From the NCBI GenBank assembly GCA_003818205.1, contig RPRQ01000039.1:1-44671 (forward strand): a stretch of 44,671 nt of DNA. The letters run 5' to 3'. Under the pieces are notes generated by a model that did no database searches, was not told where the DNA came from, and saw only the letters and a program-made list of their open reading frames with translations. Shown here piece by piece: positions 16,445-25,421 of this stretch (positions within the stretch are counted from its first letter, which is position 1; every line of letters begins with the position of its first letter). The DNA comes from Bacteroidales bacterium (lineage in GTDB: Bacteria; Bacteroidota; Bacteroidia; Bacteroidales; Tenuifilaceae). The translations under genes and the position numbers were made by a program.

Positions 16445-19400
16445 ATGAATAAAACATTTCTCATATCGCTTTTGAGGTTGTTTGCAAATATTACCGCTTT
16501 GCACGCCGAGGTGGTATATGGGTATTCCCGAAGTTTTATTGAAAAACTGCTGAGGAATGATTTTCATCTTCAGGATATTGAGCACTATATCAAACTTTTA
16601 GATGATTTCTACAAAGAATACTTACCAAAAGAAAAAGAATTACCCAAGGACTCCGATGAACAAAACCTTTTAAAAACAATTTGTAATTCTATAATCTCAG
16701 ATCTTCCGATCAAAGAGAGAATAATAATTGTAGTTCATCTGCTTCAGTTCATCAAGTTTTACCAAATAAACCATTTTAATGGTTATAAAACCGATAATCG
16801 CTTAAGAGTTACCATTGACTCTATCGCAGCCAATTTTTGTATAAAAGCTAACGAATATCATTCGTTGTGTGAATTTGTTTTCGAGAACCTTCATCGGATA
16901 AACGGTAAAAAAAACCTGATCATCGTGGGTAAATTCAATATCTTCAACGATATCAAGTTTATTCGAAGAGAAAATCTAAAAGGTCAGATCTATTTTCTGT
17001 ATTTGCCATCGGTAAATATGTTAATGTTTTACTACAATGGCGATGAAAATATTTACCTCAACAACAATCAGATATTTCCGCTTACCATATATTCGTTCAG
17101 CAAGAGCTCCGTTATATCGGCAATGAATAACATTCCGATATACTACCACGAGGTAATCGAATATTTCCTAGATAAAACAATTAACGAGTCTATTCATTTA
17201 GCGGTAATCGATATTGAATATCGTTTCAAAAAAGGGGATAATGGAATAAAAAGGCTATCCATACACGGCGAATCGGGTGAACTATTAGGCATTATGGGTG
17301 CTAGCGGTACAGGAAAAACAACTCTGATGAACATTCTGAATGGTACAATTAAACCGCCCAATGGCTCCATTCGAATCAATGGGCACAGCATCTATGATGA
17401 GCATATCAATTTTCAGAATATTATAGGTTTTGTGCCACAGGACGATCTTCTTTTCGAGGAGTTGACCGTTTACAAGAATCTTTACTATAACGCAAAGTTA
17501 TGCTTTGGATTAAGCGCAAACGCTGAAATCGATGATAAGGTGAATAGCCTCTTGCTAAATCTTGATTTATATGATATCAGGCATCTGAAAGTTGGTTCAC
17601 CTCTCGATAAATATATTAGCGGAGGACAACGAAAACGGCTAAACATAGCCCTTGAGCTAATCCGTGAGCCTGCAATTCTTTTACTCGATGAGCCAACATC
17701 AGGCCTTTCCTCCAATGACGCTGAAAATATTATCCGATTACTAGGTGAGCAAACGCATAACGGCAAATTGGTCATCATCAATATTCATCAGCCATCATCT
17801 AATATTTTTAAGCAGATAGACCAATTGTTAATCCTTGATGTTGGGGGTTACCCCATTTACTTCGGGAAGGCCATGGAGGCAATCAATTACTTTAAGCGTA
17901 TTTCCGAAAAAATAAATTCAACCTCCTATGAGTGTGAATTTTGTGGAAATATTAGCCCTGAAGACATCCTTAACATCATTGATGAAAAGAAAACCAATGA
18001 GCAGGGGAAATTTCTGAGCCAACGAAAAGTTGAGCCAAAAGAATGGAACCAATACTACACCGAAAACATAAACATTGCAGAGCAAACATTACCAAAACAT
18101 ACTACAATTCCAGAAGTTCATTTCGAACTCGCTAGCAGACTAAATCAATTCAAGATATTCTTTAAACGTCAAGCGCTATCAAGGCTGTCCGATAAACAAT
18201 ACCTAGCAATGATAATCCTGATAAGCCCTGCGCTTGCTTTAATACTTGGTTTCTTCTGCAAATATGCAATTGGCACTATAGATAATCCCAAAAAATATCT
18301 ATTTATCGAAAACCTTAATCTGCCTGTATATCTATTTATGAGCGTAATTTCTTCCCTATTTGTGGGGATGATAATCAGCGCAGAGGAAATTCATCGGGAT
18401 CGAAAAATACGGGAGCGAGAGAAGTTTATTTCGCTCAGCCGGTTCAGCTACATTAACTCAAAGGTTTCTTTTCTTTTTGCTATATCGGCCATTCAAAGCT
18501 TTCTGTTTGTTCTAATCGGGAATTCCATATTGCAAATCAACGGGATGAATTTGACCCATGGAATAATATTGTTTTCTGTATCCTGTTGTGCCAATCTGAT
18601 TGGGTTAAATATCTCATCCGCCTTTAAGTCGCTCGTGGCCATTTACATTCTAATCCCATTAATGCTAGTACCACAAATCTTACTAAGCGGTATAATCGTA
18701 CCGTTCGATAAGCTGAACTACACCATGAAGTCGGAGAAATATGTACCCATTATTGGCGATATAATGCTATCGAGATGGGCGTTCGAAGCGCTCGCCGTTT
18801 CGCAATTCAGGGATAACGATTATCAGCAGCATTGGTTCGATATCGAACAGCATAAAAGCAACACCTCCTACATTCAGCTTAATCTTATTCCGTTTCTAGT
18901 AAACCTCATTGACGATATTGAGACAGAAACATTGAAAGGGCAGATCAAACTTGAAGATATTAAGGTACTAAACAACGGGTTGAAATTAATAAATAGCAAG
19001 ATTCGTAACCCCTTTAACTATTCCCTCAATGAAGATGATACAAGTCTATTAAAATTAAAAGAGGTTAACCTTTTCTTGAGCCGTTGTAAGTCAATTCTAT
19101 CAGAGCAAATGGATAAATTTAAGGAAGAAGAGAATGGCGTTTTCGATAACTTGTATTTAGCATTTAATCGTAACGACAAGGCGATGCTCAAATTTAAACA
19201 GGAAAATTACAATAACAGCATAGCTGATTATGTCCTCAGCAATAATGAATTCAAGAAGTTGATTATTCAGGATGGGGAAATAGTTCGAAAGGCTGAACCG
19301 ATATACGATGTACCCGAGAATTCATTTGGCAGAGCTCAATTTTACGCAGCCGATAAAAGAATTGGTAGCCTGCTAATTGATACGGTTTTATTCAATTCGA

Positions 19401-19492
19401 TAGTAATATGGATAATGTCCTTGGGTTTATACATTGTATTAATTGCTGATGGCCTGAAAGTCTCCATCGATGCTCTTGAAAAACTCAGGTAG
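16445..19492 (+). CDS. TerB-like/ABCG-type ABC transporter fusion
   Basis: A 1015-residue half-size-plus transporter. Residues about 1-160 are helical and resemble the TerB-like domain seen on this Bacteroidota family. The ABC ATPase domain has Walker A GASGTGKT (about 286-293), signature ISGGQRKRL and Walker B LLLDEPTSGLSS, the eye-pigment/ABCG subtype. About 590-770 holds several membrane helices, a polar region of about 200 residues follows, and a last helix is near 985. The start codon directly abuts the stop of the REC-kinase-REC gene, so translation is probably coupled. Such transporters usually export lipids or hydrophobic compounds; the substrate here is unknown. Confidence 0.85.
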   Translation: MNKTFLISLLRLFANITALHAEVVYGYSRSFIEKLLRNDFHLQDIEHYIKLLDDFYKEYLPKEKELPKDSDEQNLLKTICNSIISDLPIKERIIIVVHLLQFIKFYQINHFNGYKTDNRLRVTIDSIAANFCIKANEYHSLCEFVFENLHRINGKKNLIIVGKFNIFNDIKFIRRENLKGQIYFLYLPSVNMLMFYYNGDENIYLNNNQIFPLTIYSFSKSSVISAMNNIPIYYHEVIEYFLDKTINESIHLAVIDIEYRFKKGDNGIKRLSIHGESGELLGIMGASGTGKTTLMNILNGTIKPPNGSIRINGHSIYDEHINFQNIIGFVPQDDLLFEELTVYKNLYYNAKLCFGLSANAEIDDKVNSLLLNLDLYDIRHLKVGSPLDKYISGGQRKRLNIALELIREPAILLLDEPTSGLSSNDAENIIRLLGEQTHNGKLVIINIHQPSSNIFKQIDQLLILDVGGYPIYFGKAMEAINYFKRISEKINSTSYECEFCGNISPEDILNIIDEKKTNEQGKFLSQRKVEPKEWNQYYTENINIAEQTLPKHTTIPEVHFELASRLNQFKIFFKRQALSRLSDKQYLAMIILISPALALILGFFCKYAIGTIDNPKKYLFIENLNLPVYLFMSVISSLFVGMIISAEEIHRDRKIREREKFISLSRFSYINSKVSFLFAISAIQSFLFVLIGNSILQINGMNLTHGIILFSVSCCANLIGLNISSAFKSLVAIYILIPLMLVPQILLSGIIVPFDKLNYTMKSEKYVPIIGDIMLSRWAFEALAVSQFRDNDYQQHWFDIEQHKSNTSYIQLNLIPFLVNLIDDIETETLKGQIKLEDIKVLNNGLKLINSKIRNPFNYSLNEDDTSLLKLKEVNLFLSRCKSILSEQMDKFKEEENGVFDNLYLAFNRNDKAMLKFKQENYNNSIADYVLSNNEFKKLIIQDGEIVRKAEPIYDVPENSFGRAQFYAADKRIGSLLIDTVLFNSIVIWIMSLGLYIVLIADGLKVSIDALEKLR

Positions 19493-19530
19493 TAATAACA
19501 ATTCCTTAAATAATAATTAAAATAAATAAA

Positions 19531-20436
19531 ATGAAAAAATCGAACTCAATATTTATCGTTCTTCTATCCCTCCTACTGCTTTCCGCATGCCGGGGTGGAA
19601 ATTCAGATAATAAAAAAACCACTGACAGCTCATTTGAAACTTCGGCAGATATTATCGACCTAAAAAAAGCCCTAGTGAACATCTATTTTCTTTTCCCTTC
19701 GCCAGCCGAAATACTCTTTACAATTAATGATGTAGGGCTTATCTACATTTCGAACCTAACAAATTCAGCGAAAAAAAAGGAGATGTACATCAAATCCAAT
19801 GAGAAATATCTGAACCTTGGCGTTTACATGGCCGACCTATCGTATTGCGCCCTGTTCAAGAGGTTAAACGAGGTTGAGGAATACCTTGAAGCCATTAAAC
19901 GGTTGAGCGATGAATTACGGCTATCCAGCAAGGTCAAAAAAGAGCTAATCGAGAAAATAAAGGAGGATGTCAATTCAATCGATTCCATTAAATCAATAAC
20001 GAATCAGTTTTTCTTCGATGTAATAAATGATCTTGAAGCCAACAATCGGCAAAGCGATGTTACCCTTATAACCACTGGTGCCTATGTTGAGTGCCTATAT
20101 CTCACCGTTAATCAGGTCGATAAATACTCGAAGGATAACCTAATAGTACAAAAAATTGCAGAACAGAAACATGCGTTTAATATTCTCTATCAGTATTCAA
20201 AAAAGCATATTTCAAAGAAGGAACTAGCACAATCTTACTCTTTAATAAAGGAGGTTAACGATGCTTTTTGGATGTTGAGCCAAGAGGATGAAGAGCTAGA
20301 AATAACAAATGACACCATTAATCATATAATAATTGATGGAGGTGGTGTAATCATATCCTCTGAGGCTGAATTTATGTCGTTCAAAGAAAAAATAACCAAA
20401 ATCAGAAATACAATTACCAAACAAACCATGAAATGA
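19531..20436 (+). CDS. Lipoprotein of unknown function
   Basis: A 301-residue protein with a lipoprotein signal (LLLLSAC, lipid-modified Cys at about residue 20). The mature part is mostly helical (YLEAIKRLSDELRLSSKVKK) with a terminal IIIDGGGVIISSEAE segment. No family was recognised. It overlaps the next gene by 4 bases (ATGA), so it belongs to the operon that contains the ABC transporter and may be its periplasmic partner (inference). Confidence 0.75.
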   Translation: MKKSNSIFIVLLSLLLLSACRGGNSDNKKTTDSSFETSADIIDLKKALVNIYFLFPSPAEILFTINDVGLIYISNLTNSAKKKEMYIKSNEKYLNLGVYMADLSYCALFKRLNEVEEYLEAIKRLSDELRLSSKVKKELIEKIKEDVNSIDSIKSITNQFFFDVINDLEANNRQSDVTLITTGAYVECLYLTVNQVDKYSKDNLIVQKIAEQKHAFNILYQYSKKHISKKELAQSYSLIKEVNDAFWMLSQEDEELEITNDTINHIIIDGGGVIISSEAEFMSFKEKITKIRNTITKQTMK

Positions 20437-20897
20437 TAAAAATAAAATTCATATTACTTCTTCTAGGCCTATCATCTATCAACGCTTTCGGTCAGGATTG
20501 TAGTAAGTTCAATAGGTGGGCTGAGTGCCGACCAAGAATAAATCATTACCAAACCTACCTCCAACCAAAAAGCATTGCCGTTGGCATTAACGATACGCTA
20601 ACATTTAACATTGTATTTGAGGGGAATAGAGATTATATAATATCCTTTTGTGCTAATAAACTGTATTATCCTATCCATATCAGGTTGTTAAAATTTGATA
20701 CGAAAGAGGAGATTTACGATAATGCCGCCGATAACTACTGCGTATCAATCGGGATAGGATTTTATAAAACTCAGAACCTAATTGTCGAAATATCGTTCTT
20801 ATCGGAACTATTAGGCGATAAAAAATATAGAATGACAGATTTGGTATGCGTTGGCATGATAATGCATTGGACCAGAATAATTAAAAATAAAACATGA
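20433..20897 (+). CDS. Exported protein, paralogue A of a tandem pair
   Basis: A 154-residue protein with a signal peptide (MIKIKFILLLLGLSSINAFGQ). The mature part has INDTLTFNIVFEGNRDYIIS, FCANKLYYPIHIRLLKF and VCVGMIMHWTRI. It shares this pattern with the next gene, so the two are tandem paralogues. Four Cys suggest disulfides. The function is unknown. Both ends overlap the neighbouring genes by 4 bases (ATGA), so translation is coupled. Confidence 0.75.
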   Translation: MIKIKFILLLLGLSSINAFGQDCSKFNRWAECRPRINHYQTYLQPKSIAVGINDTLTFNIVFEGNRDYIISFCANKLYYPIHIRLLKFDTKEEIYDNAADNYCVSIGIGFYKTQNLIVEISFLSELLGDKKYRMTDLVCVGMIMHWTRIIKNKT

Positions 20898-21400
20898 GAA
20901 AAATATTTATCATATCCATCCTATTTGCTGCTAGCTCCACTATTTCATTTAGCCAGGACTGTAATGAATTTTTCAATTACTCCAAATACGCTAATTGCAA
21001 TAAGTGCATAAAAGCGAACTACAAAATTTATTTACAGCCAAAACACAAAATGGTTCAAATAAATGACACATTAACATACAACGTACTTTTTTATGGGGGT
21101 AGAGATTATATGATCTCCTTTTGTGCCGATCAGAAGTACTACCCCTTACATATTCGATTATTGAACCCCGAGACTAGAAAAGTATTGTATGATAACGTTA
21201 AAGACTATTACCTCGAATCTATTGGAGTAGGCGTATTTAATACCCAAAATCTAATTATTGAGGTAGTCATGAAGGCCGAAAACCCAAGCTATAAAAATGT
21301 AAATAGCACCGAAAAGGTATGCCTAGGGATGATTTTACAGTGGAAGAAACTCATATCAAAGAGCAATAAGCTGCACTTAAAGTATAAAAGGCCAAGTTGA
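20894..21400 (+). CDS. Exported protein, paralogue B of a tandem pair
   Basis: A 168-residue protein with a signal peptide (cleavage near SFSQ). It contains INDTLTYNVLFYGGRDYMIS, FCADQKYYPLHIRLLNP and VCLGMILQWKKL, parallel to the gene before it, with an added CNKCIK motif near the mature N-terminus. The function is unknown. It probably folds as a beta-sandwich lectin-like domain (weak inference). It is the last gene of the overlapping trio that follows the transporter. Confidence 0.75.
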   Translation: MRKIFIISILFAASSTISFSQDCNEFFNYSKYANCNKCIKANYKIYLQPKHKMVQINDTLTYNVLFYGGRDYMISFCADQKYYPLHIRLLNPETRKVLYDNVKDYYLESIGVGVFNTQNLIIEVVMKAENPSYKNVNSTEKVCLGMILQWKKLISKSNKLHLKYKRPS

Positions 21401-21439
21401 TTAATAGGTTCAAGGCAAAGTGCCGTTGAATAATAAACT

Positions 21440-23218
21440 ATGAAAAAGAAAATTAAAATATTGCACCTTGAGGATTCTTCGAACGACTCTGAATTAATTC
21501 GTACATTAATTGAGATCGGGGAAATTGAGCATGAATATTTTCTGGCCGATAACGAAAAAGATTTCTTAAATATCCTAGAAACTGAAGATATTGATATAAT
21601 CCTTTCAGATTACAACCTACCCGACTACAATGGCAATGAGGCCCTAAAAGTATCAAGGGAAAGATATTCTCAAATGCCATTCATATTCGTTTCAGGTGCA
21701 ATGGGTGAGGATAGAGCAATAGATGCAATGCTAAACGGAGCAACCGATTACGTGCTTAAAAACAAGCTTGAACGGCTGGTTCCTGCAATTAATAGAGCCA
21801 TCAATGAGCATGAGCTTACCATAAAGCAGAAACATGCAGAGGATGCCCTGCATGATAGCGAGAGGAAATATAAAGATTTTGTTAACGAAGTTAACGATGG
21901 CTACTTCATTACGAATAATCATGGTAAAATCACATTTGCCAACATATCGATGGCTAAAATACTAGGATTTAAGAGTCCCGAAGAGCTATCGGGGCGGTTT
22001 TTTACCGATTTTAATAAAATCGGAAATATAAAGGGCGTTAACTATACGTTCAAAAAGATAATTGAAAACAAGGAACGTTTCGATGGTTTGGAGCTTGAAG
22101 TCCTACGTATTGATGGTAATATTATTCATATCGAAATAAAAGCCATTCCTGTACTAGAGTACGGAAAAATAACGGGTATGCAGGGCGTAGTTCACAATAT
22201 CACGGAAAGAAAGCTAGCCGAAATCGACCTCAAAGAAAAAAATGAGCAAATAGAAGCCCAAAACGAAAAGTATATCATAATAAATAAAGAACTCGCCTTT
22301 CAAAATGAGGAAAAAGTTAAACGAGCAGCAGAGCTAGTTATTGCTAATACAGAGCTTGCTTTCCAAAACGAAGAGAAGGAAAAACGGGCTGACGAATTGA
22401 TTATTGCCAATATTCAAAAAGAAGCAGAAGAGAAATATAAACTTCTACTTGAAGAAAAAAACTTAGTGATTACGGATAGTATAATATATGCAAGGCATAT
22501 CCAGCGAGCAATCCTGCCAAGGAAGGAAGATATCCATTCTTCTCTTCCTGAAAGTTTTATAATCTACAAACCCAAAGATATAGTAAGTGGAGATTTTTAT
22601 TTCTTTCATAAGAAGAAACAAACTGTTTTCATAGTTGCAGCAGATTGCACGGGACACGGTGTTCCTGGAGCATTAATGAGTATGATGGGTTCAGAGATAA
22701 TAAGAGATGCCGTTTTACAAACTTCCGATACTTCTGAAATACTAAGATATTTAAATAATGGAATCAAAAATTCATTGCATCAATGGGATGAAAATGAGTT
22801 GGTCCGGGATGGAATGGATATAGCGATTTGTTCTATAAATACGAGAAAACGTAATGTTCAATATTCAGGTGCAAGAATTCCTTTTTGGCTAATTAGGAAA
22901 GGGATGAGTTACGTTGAGGAAATTAAAGGTACCAGAGAGGTAATTGGAGGTTCAACTCCTTATAATCAATGTTTTGAAAATCATGAACTAATGCTTAGTA
23001 AAGGTGACACTTTTTATCTCTCAACTGACGGCTATGCCGACCAATTTAATGGGCAAAATAAAAGAAAATTGATGAAAAATAATTTTAGAAATATTTTACT
23101 TGAAATTCAAAATAAATCAATGCCAGAACAAGAAAAACATCTCGAAAATTTCATTGAAAATTGGCGAGAAGGAACAAGGCAAATAGATGACATTTTAGTA
23201 ATCGGGATTCGATTATAA
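21440..23218 (+). CDS. REC-PAS-coiled coil-PP2C (SpoIIE/RsbU-like) phosphatase
   Basis: A 592-residue protein. The receiver (1-125) has LHLEDSS and phosphoacceptor D57 in ILSDYNLPD, and is closely similar to the receiver of the protein at 14825. A PAS domain follows (about 140-260, ending VHNITERKLAE), then a coil with about 2.5 copies of the same 21-residue unit as in the giant kinase (NKELAFQNEEKVKRAAEL). The SpoIIE-type PP2C domain (about 370-592) keeps its metal-binding motifs: VSGDFY, ADCTGHGVPGALMS and DDILVIGI. Such enzymes dephosphorylate anti-sigma-factor antagonists or similar Ser/Thr targets. No antagonist gene lies nearby, so the substrate is unknown. Confidence 0.9.
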   Translation: MKKKIKILHLEDSSNDSELIRTLIEIGEIEHEYFLADNEKDFLNILETEDIDIILSDYNLPDYNGNEALKVSRERYSQMPFIFVSGAMGEDRAIDAMLNGATDYVLKNKLERLVPAINRAINEHELTIKQKHAEDALHDSERKYKDFVNEVNDGYFITNNHGKITFANISMAKILGFKSPEELSGRFFTDFNKIGNIKGVNYTFKKIIENKERFDGLELEVLRIDGNIIHIEIKAIPVLEYGKITGMQGVVHNITERKLAEIDLKEKNEQIEAQNEKYIIINKELAFQNEEKVKRAAELVIANTELAFQNEEKEKRADELIIANIQKEAEEKYKLLLEEKNLVITDSIIYARHIQRAILPRKEDIHSSLPESFIIYKPKDIVSGDFYFFHKKKQTVFIVAADCTGHGVPGALMSMMGSEIIRDAVLQTSDTSEILRYLNNGIKNSLHQWDENELVRDGMDIAICSINTRKRNVQYSGARIPFWLIRKGMSYVEEIKGTREVIGGSTPYNQCFENHELMLSKGDTFYLSTDGYADQFNGQNKRKLMKNNFRNILLEIQNKSMPEQEKHLENFIENWREGTRQIDDILVIGIRL

Positions 23219-23237
23219 TTATTTTAAAACAAAAAAA

Positions 23238-23798
23238 ATGGGGATAAGATATATGTTTCTATCAGTTATCATTATAGGGTTTACGGGGTGTAATATTCTA
23301 AGAAATGATATTTCAACGGTAAATACCAATAACGATAAAATTCTATTCCATTCAAAAAATTACTTTACAGACTCGAGTAAAGTAACATTTATTGAGTGCA
23401 ATGAATTTGTATCAAATGCGTTAAGCAGGTATAATATAGCAATTATTACGAAAATATATCCAATGTTTGATTGCACCATTGAACCGGTCATCAATTCGCA
23501 CGATTCTTCGTTTATCGATACGGTTTATACTTTTTCCGATTCTAAAAATAAAATTCAAATCTACAGGGCAAGGCATAAGGATTTCGTCATTACCTTCGAT
23601 GTTACCAACTCAAAATTTGGCCTAAGGAGCAACGTTAAAGTGGGCATAACAAAAAAACTCTTTATCCGGAAATTTCAAATAAAAAAATCGATTAGCAATG
23701 AAGTTCAAGTTGTTAATTCAGATAGCAGCATGAAGTTTATCTTTTATTTTGAAAACAATAGGTTAATTCGCATTAAAAGCGATTTATACCTCGATTAA
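23238..23798 (+). CDS. Putative lipoprotein, unknown
   Basis: A 186-residue protein with a lipoprotein signal (MGIRYMFLSVIIIGFTGC, Cys 18). The mature part has a repeated polar beta pattern (TVYTFSDSKNKIQIYRARHK) and ends FYFENNRLIRIKSDLYLD, reminiscent of small exported beta-rich proteins. No family was recognised. It follows the phosphatase after 19 bases and could be in the same transcript. Confidence 0.65.
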   Translation: MGIRYMFLSVIIIGFTGCNILRNDISTVNTNNDKILFHSKNYFTDSSKVTFIECNEFVSNALSRYNIAIITKIYPMFDCTIEPVINSHDSSFIDTVYTFSDSKNKIQIYRARHKDFVITFDVTNSKFGLRSNVKVGITKKLFIRKFQIKKSISNEVQVVNSDSSMKFIFYFENNRLIRIKSDLYLD

Positions 23799-23838
23799 AT
23801 CTACTTGAAAATAAGAACTGCAATTAATAAAATGAAAA

Positions 23839-24270
23839 ATGAAAAAATTCACATTAACTGCTCTAATATTCTCCATTCTAATTGTATTTGCTTGTAACAG
23901 CAAAGACAGTAAAAAGAATAAGTTTAGGCTTAATCGCGAAAGTATTATACAGGAAATCATAACAACTTCTCCACGCTATAAAGAGCTTACTAAGGGACTT
24001 TATGATGTAGTAATAAAAAATGGAGGTTCGTCTATTGGAATTAGCTTAGAAGGAAGTCCGGATGCGAAAAAAGATAAAGTAATTAGCTATTCTAAAACTT
24101 ACGATTTCACTCTTTATGAAATGTATACCGAAAGGAAGATGAATACTACCCGATTTTCATTTAGCCCCGAAAAAAAACAGCTCTATGAATACGATGCCGT
24201 TAACGACACGCTAAAACCGATTGACTTTGATAAAAACCTATTGATAAAATTTGAAAGTTTTAATAAATAA
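23839..24270 (+). CDS. Putative lipoprotein, unknown
   Basis: A 143-residue protein with a lipoprotein signal (LIFSILIVFAC, Cys about 19). The mature part contains GGSSIGISLEGSPDAKKD and ends LYEYDAVNDTLKPIDFDKN. No family was recognised. It lies between the phosphatase cluster and the first universal stress gene, with 25 bases to the latter. Confidence 0.65.
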   Translation: MKKFTLTALIFSILIVFACNSKDSKKNKFRLNRESIIQEIITTSPRYKELTKGLYDVVIKNGGSSIGISLEGSPDAKKDKVISYSKTYDFTLYEMYTERKMNTTRFSFSPEKKQLYEYDAVNDTLKPIDFDKNLLIKFESFNK

Positions 24271-24295
24271 CCAATAATCAGATAATACATAAAAA

Positions 24296-24772
24296 ATGAA
24301 AACAAATAAGATTAAAAAAGTACTGATAGCGTTGGATTATGACCCAACCGCTCAGAAGGTTGCAGACATAGGTTTTTCACTGGCTAAGACAATGGATGCT
24401 GAAGTTATATTGCTTCATGTTATAGCAGATGTTACCTATTATTCAGCCCTTGAATATTCACAAGTAGAGGGTTTTCAAGGCTATATGGATATGGGATCTT
24501 TCCAATCCGATAGCATGAAAAAAACGGCTGAGCATTTTCTTGAAAAAGTAAAGACCCATTTAGGTGATAAATCCATTAAAACTATTGCGAAAGAAGGCGA
24601 TTTTGCGGACTCAATATTAAAAACAGCTAAAGACCAGCACGTTGATTTAATTGTAATAGGTTCACATAGCCGAAGATGGTTGGAGAATATAATCATGGGG
24701 AGTGTTACAGAAGAGGTTTTGCGTCACACGACGATACCGCTTTTCATCATTCCAACTAAGAAACACAAATAG
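24296..24772 (+). CDS. Universal stress protein (UspA family) 1
   Basis: A 158-residue single UspA domain. It begins KVLIALDYDPTAQKVAD and ends with the nucleotide-binding segment VIGSHSRRWLENIIMGSVTEEVL and PLFIIPT. The second Gly of the usual GxxG is Ser, as in many Bacteroidota members, but the GS before the last helix is present, so ATP binding remains possible. It is paralogous to the gene at 24965, from which it is separated by a MITE. Confidence 0.88.
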   Translation: MKTNKIKKVLIALDYDPTAQKVADIGFSLAKTMDAEVILLHVIADVTYYSALEYSQVEGFQGYMDMGSFQSDSMKKTAEHFLEKVKTHLGDKSIKTIAKEGDFADSILKTAKDQHVDLIVIGSHSRRWLENIIMGSVTEEVLRHTTIPLFIIPTKKHK

Positions 24773-24800
24773 AAATTTTTAAAACCACTACTTAATGGGA

Positions 24801-24945
24801 ATACTACATTCAATGTCGTTTAGTTAGTGTTTTTTTAATCAACTCTTCCGAGCCCTACGGACTATGGAAGGTTTATTAACCTAGCATAGTCCGCAGGACA
24901 TGCTAGCGTCAAATTCCTTAATGCTAACGACATTGATACTACATT
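24801..24945. mobile_element. MITE-like element, CAATGTCGTT family, copy 2, 10-bp TSD
   Basis: The 125-bp element 24811-24935 begins CAATGTCGTT and ends AACGACATTG. It is flanked by perfect 10-bp direct repeats ATACTACATT (24801-24810 and 24936-24945). An inner hairpin pairs CGGACTATG with CATAGTCCG. Its ends match copy 1 at 5748-6044, but the interior is shorter and different. It separates the two universal stress genes. Confidence 0.85.
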
Positions 24946-24964
24946 TTCAGATAAAACCCAAAAA

Positions 24965-25420
24965 ATGAAACCAAAAAAGATAAAAAAGGTATTGATTGCG
25001 CTAGATTATGATCCTACGGCACAAAAAATAGCGGAAAGTGGATTTCTATTAGCAAAATCGATGGGTGCTAAAGTTATATTGCTGCATGTTGTTGTGGATC
25101 TTGTTTATTATTCAGTATCGTACTTGAATATGGGTCCATTGCAATTAGATAGCGTTGCTGATTTGAATCATGCATCATTACTTTTTCTTGAAAAAACAAA
25201 AAAACACCTTGGTGATGAAACCATTCAAATCATTGTAATGGAAGGCGGTTTTGCCGATTCAATATTAATAGTTGCAAAAAATTTGCATGCCGACATTATT
25301 GTAATGGGCTCTCACAGTCAGAAATGGTTTGAGAATATTCTAATGGGAAGCGTAACTGAAAAAGTTTTACATCACACTACAATACCACTTTTCATCATAC
25401 CAACTAAAAAGCATCAATAA
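24965..25420 (+). CDS. Universal stress protein (UspA family) 2
   Basis: A 151-residue UspA domain, close to the protein at 24296 (KVLIALDYDPTAQKIAESG; VMGSHSQKWFENILMGSVTEKVL). It arose by tandem duplication. Its stop is one base before the start of the P-type ATPase gene, so the two are an operon. USP-ATPase pairing suggests nucleotide-responsive control of ion transport (inference). Confidence 0.88.
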   Translation: MKPKKIKKVLIALDYDPTAQKIAESGFLLAKSMGAKVILLHVVVDLVYYSVSYLNMGPLQLDSVADLNHASLLFLEKTKKHLGDETIQIIVMEGGFADSILIVAKNLHADIIVMGSHSQKWFENILMGSVTEKVLHHTTIPLFIIPTKKHQ

Positions 25421-25421
25421 C

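Noticed and set aside
16866-16876. GTGTGAAT match inside the ABC transporter gene (another near 17931)
   Set aside because: Within coding sequence, without a second half-site 21 bp on and without a -7 element; chance matches.
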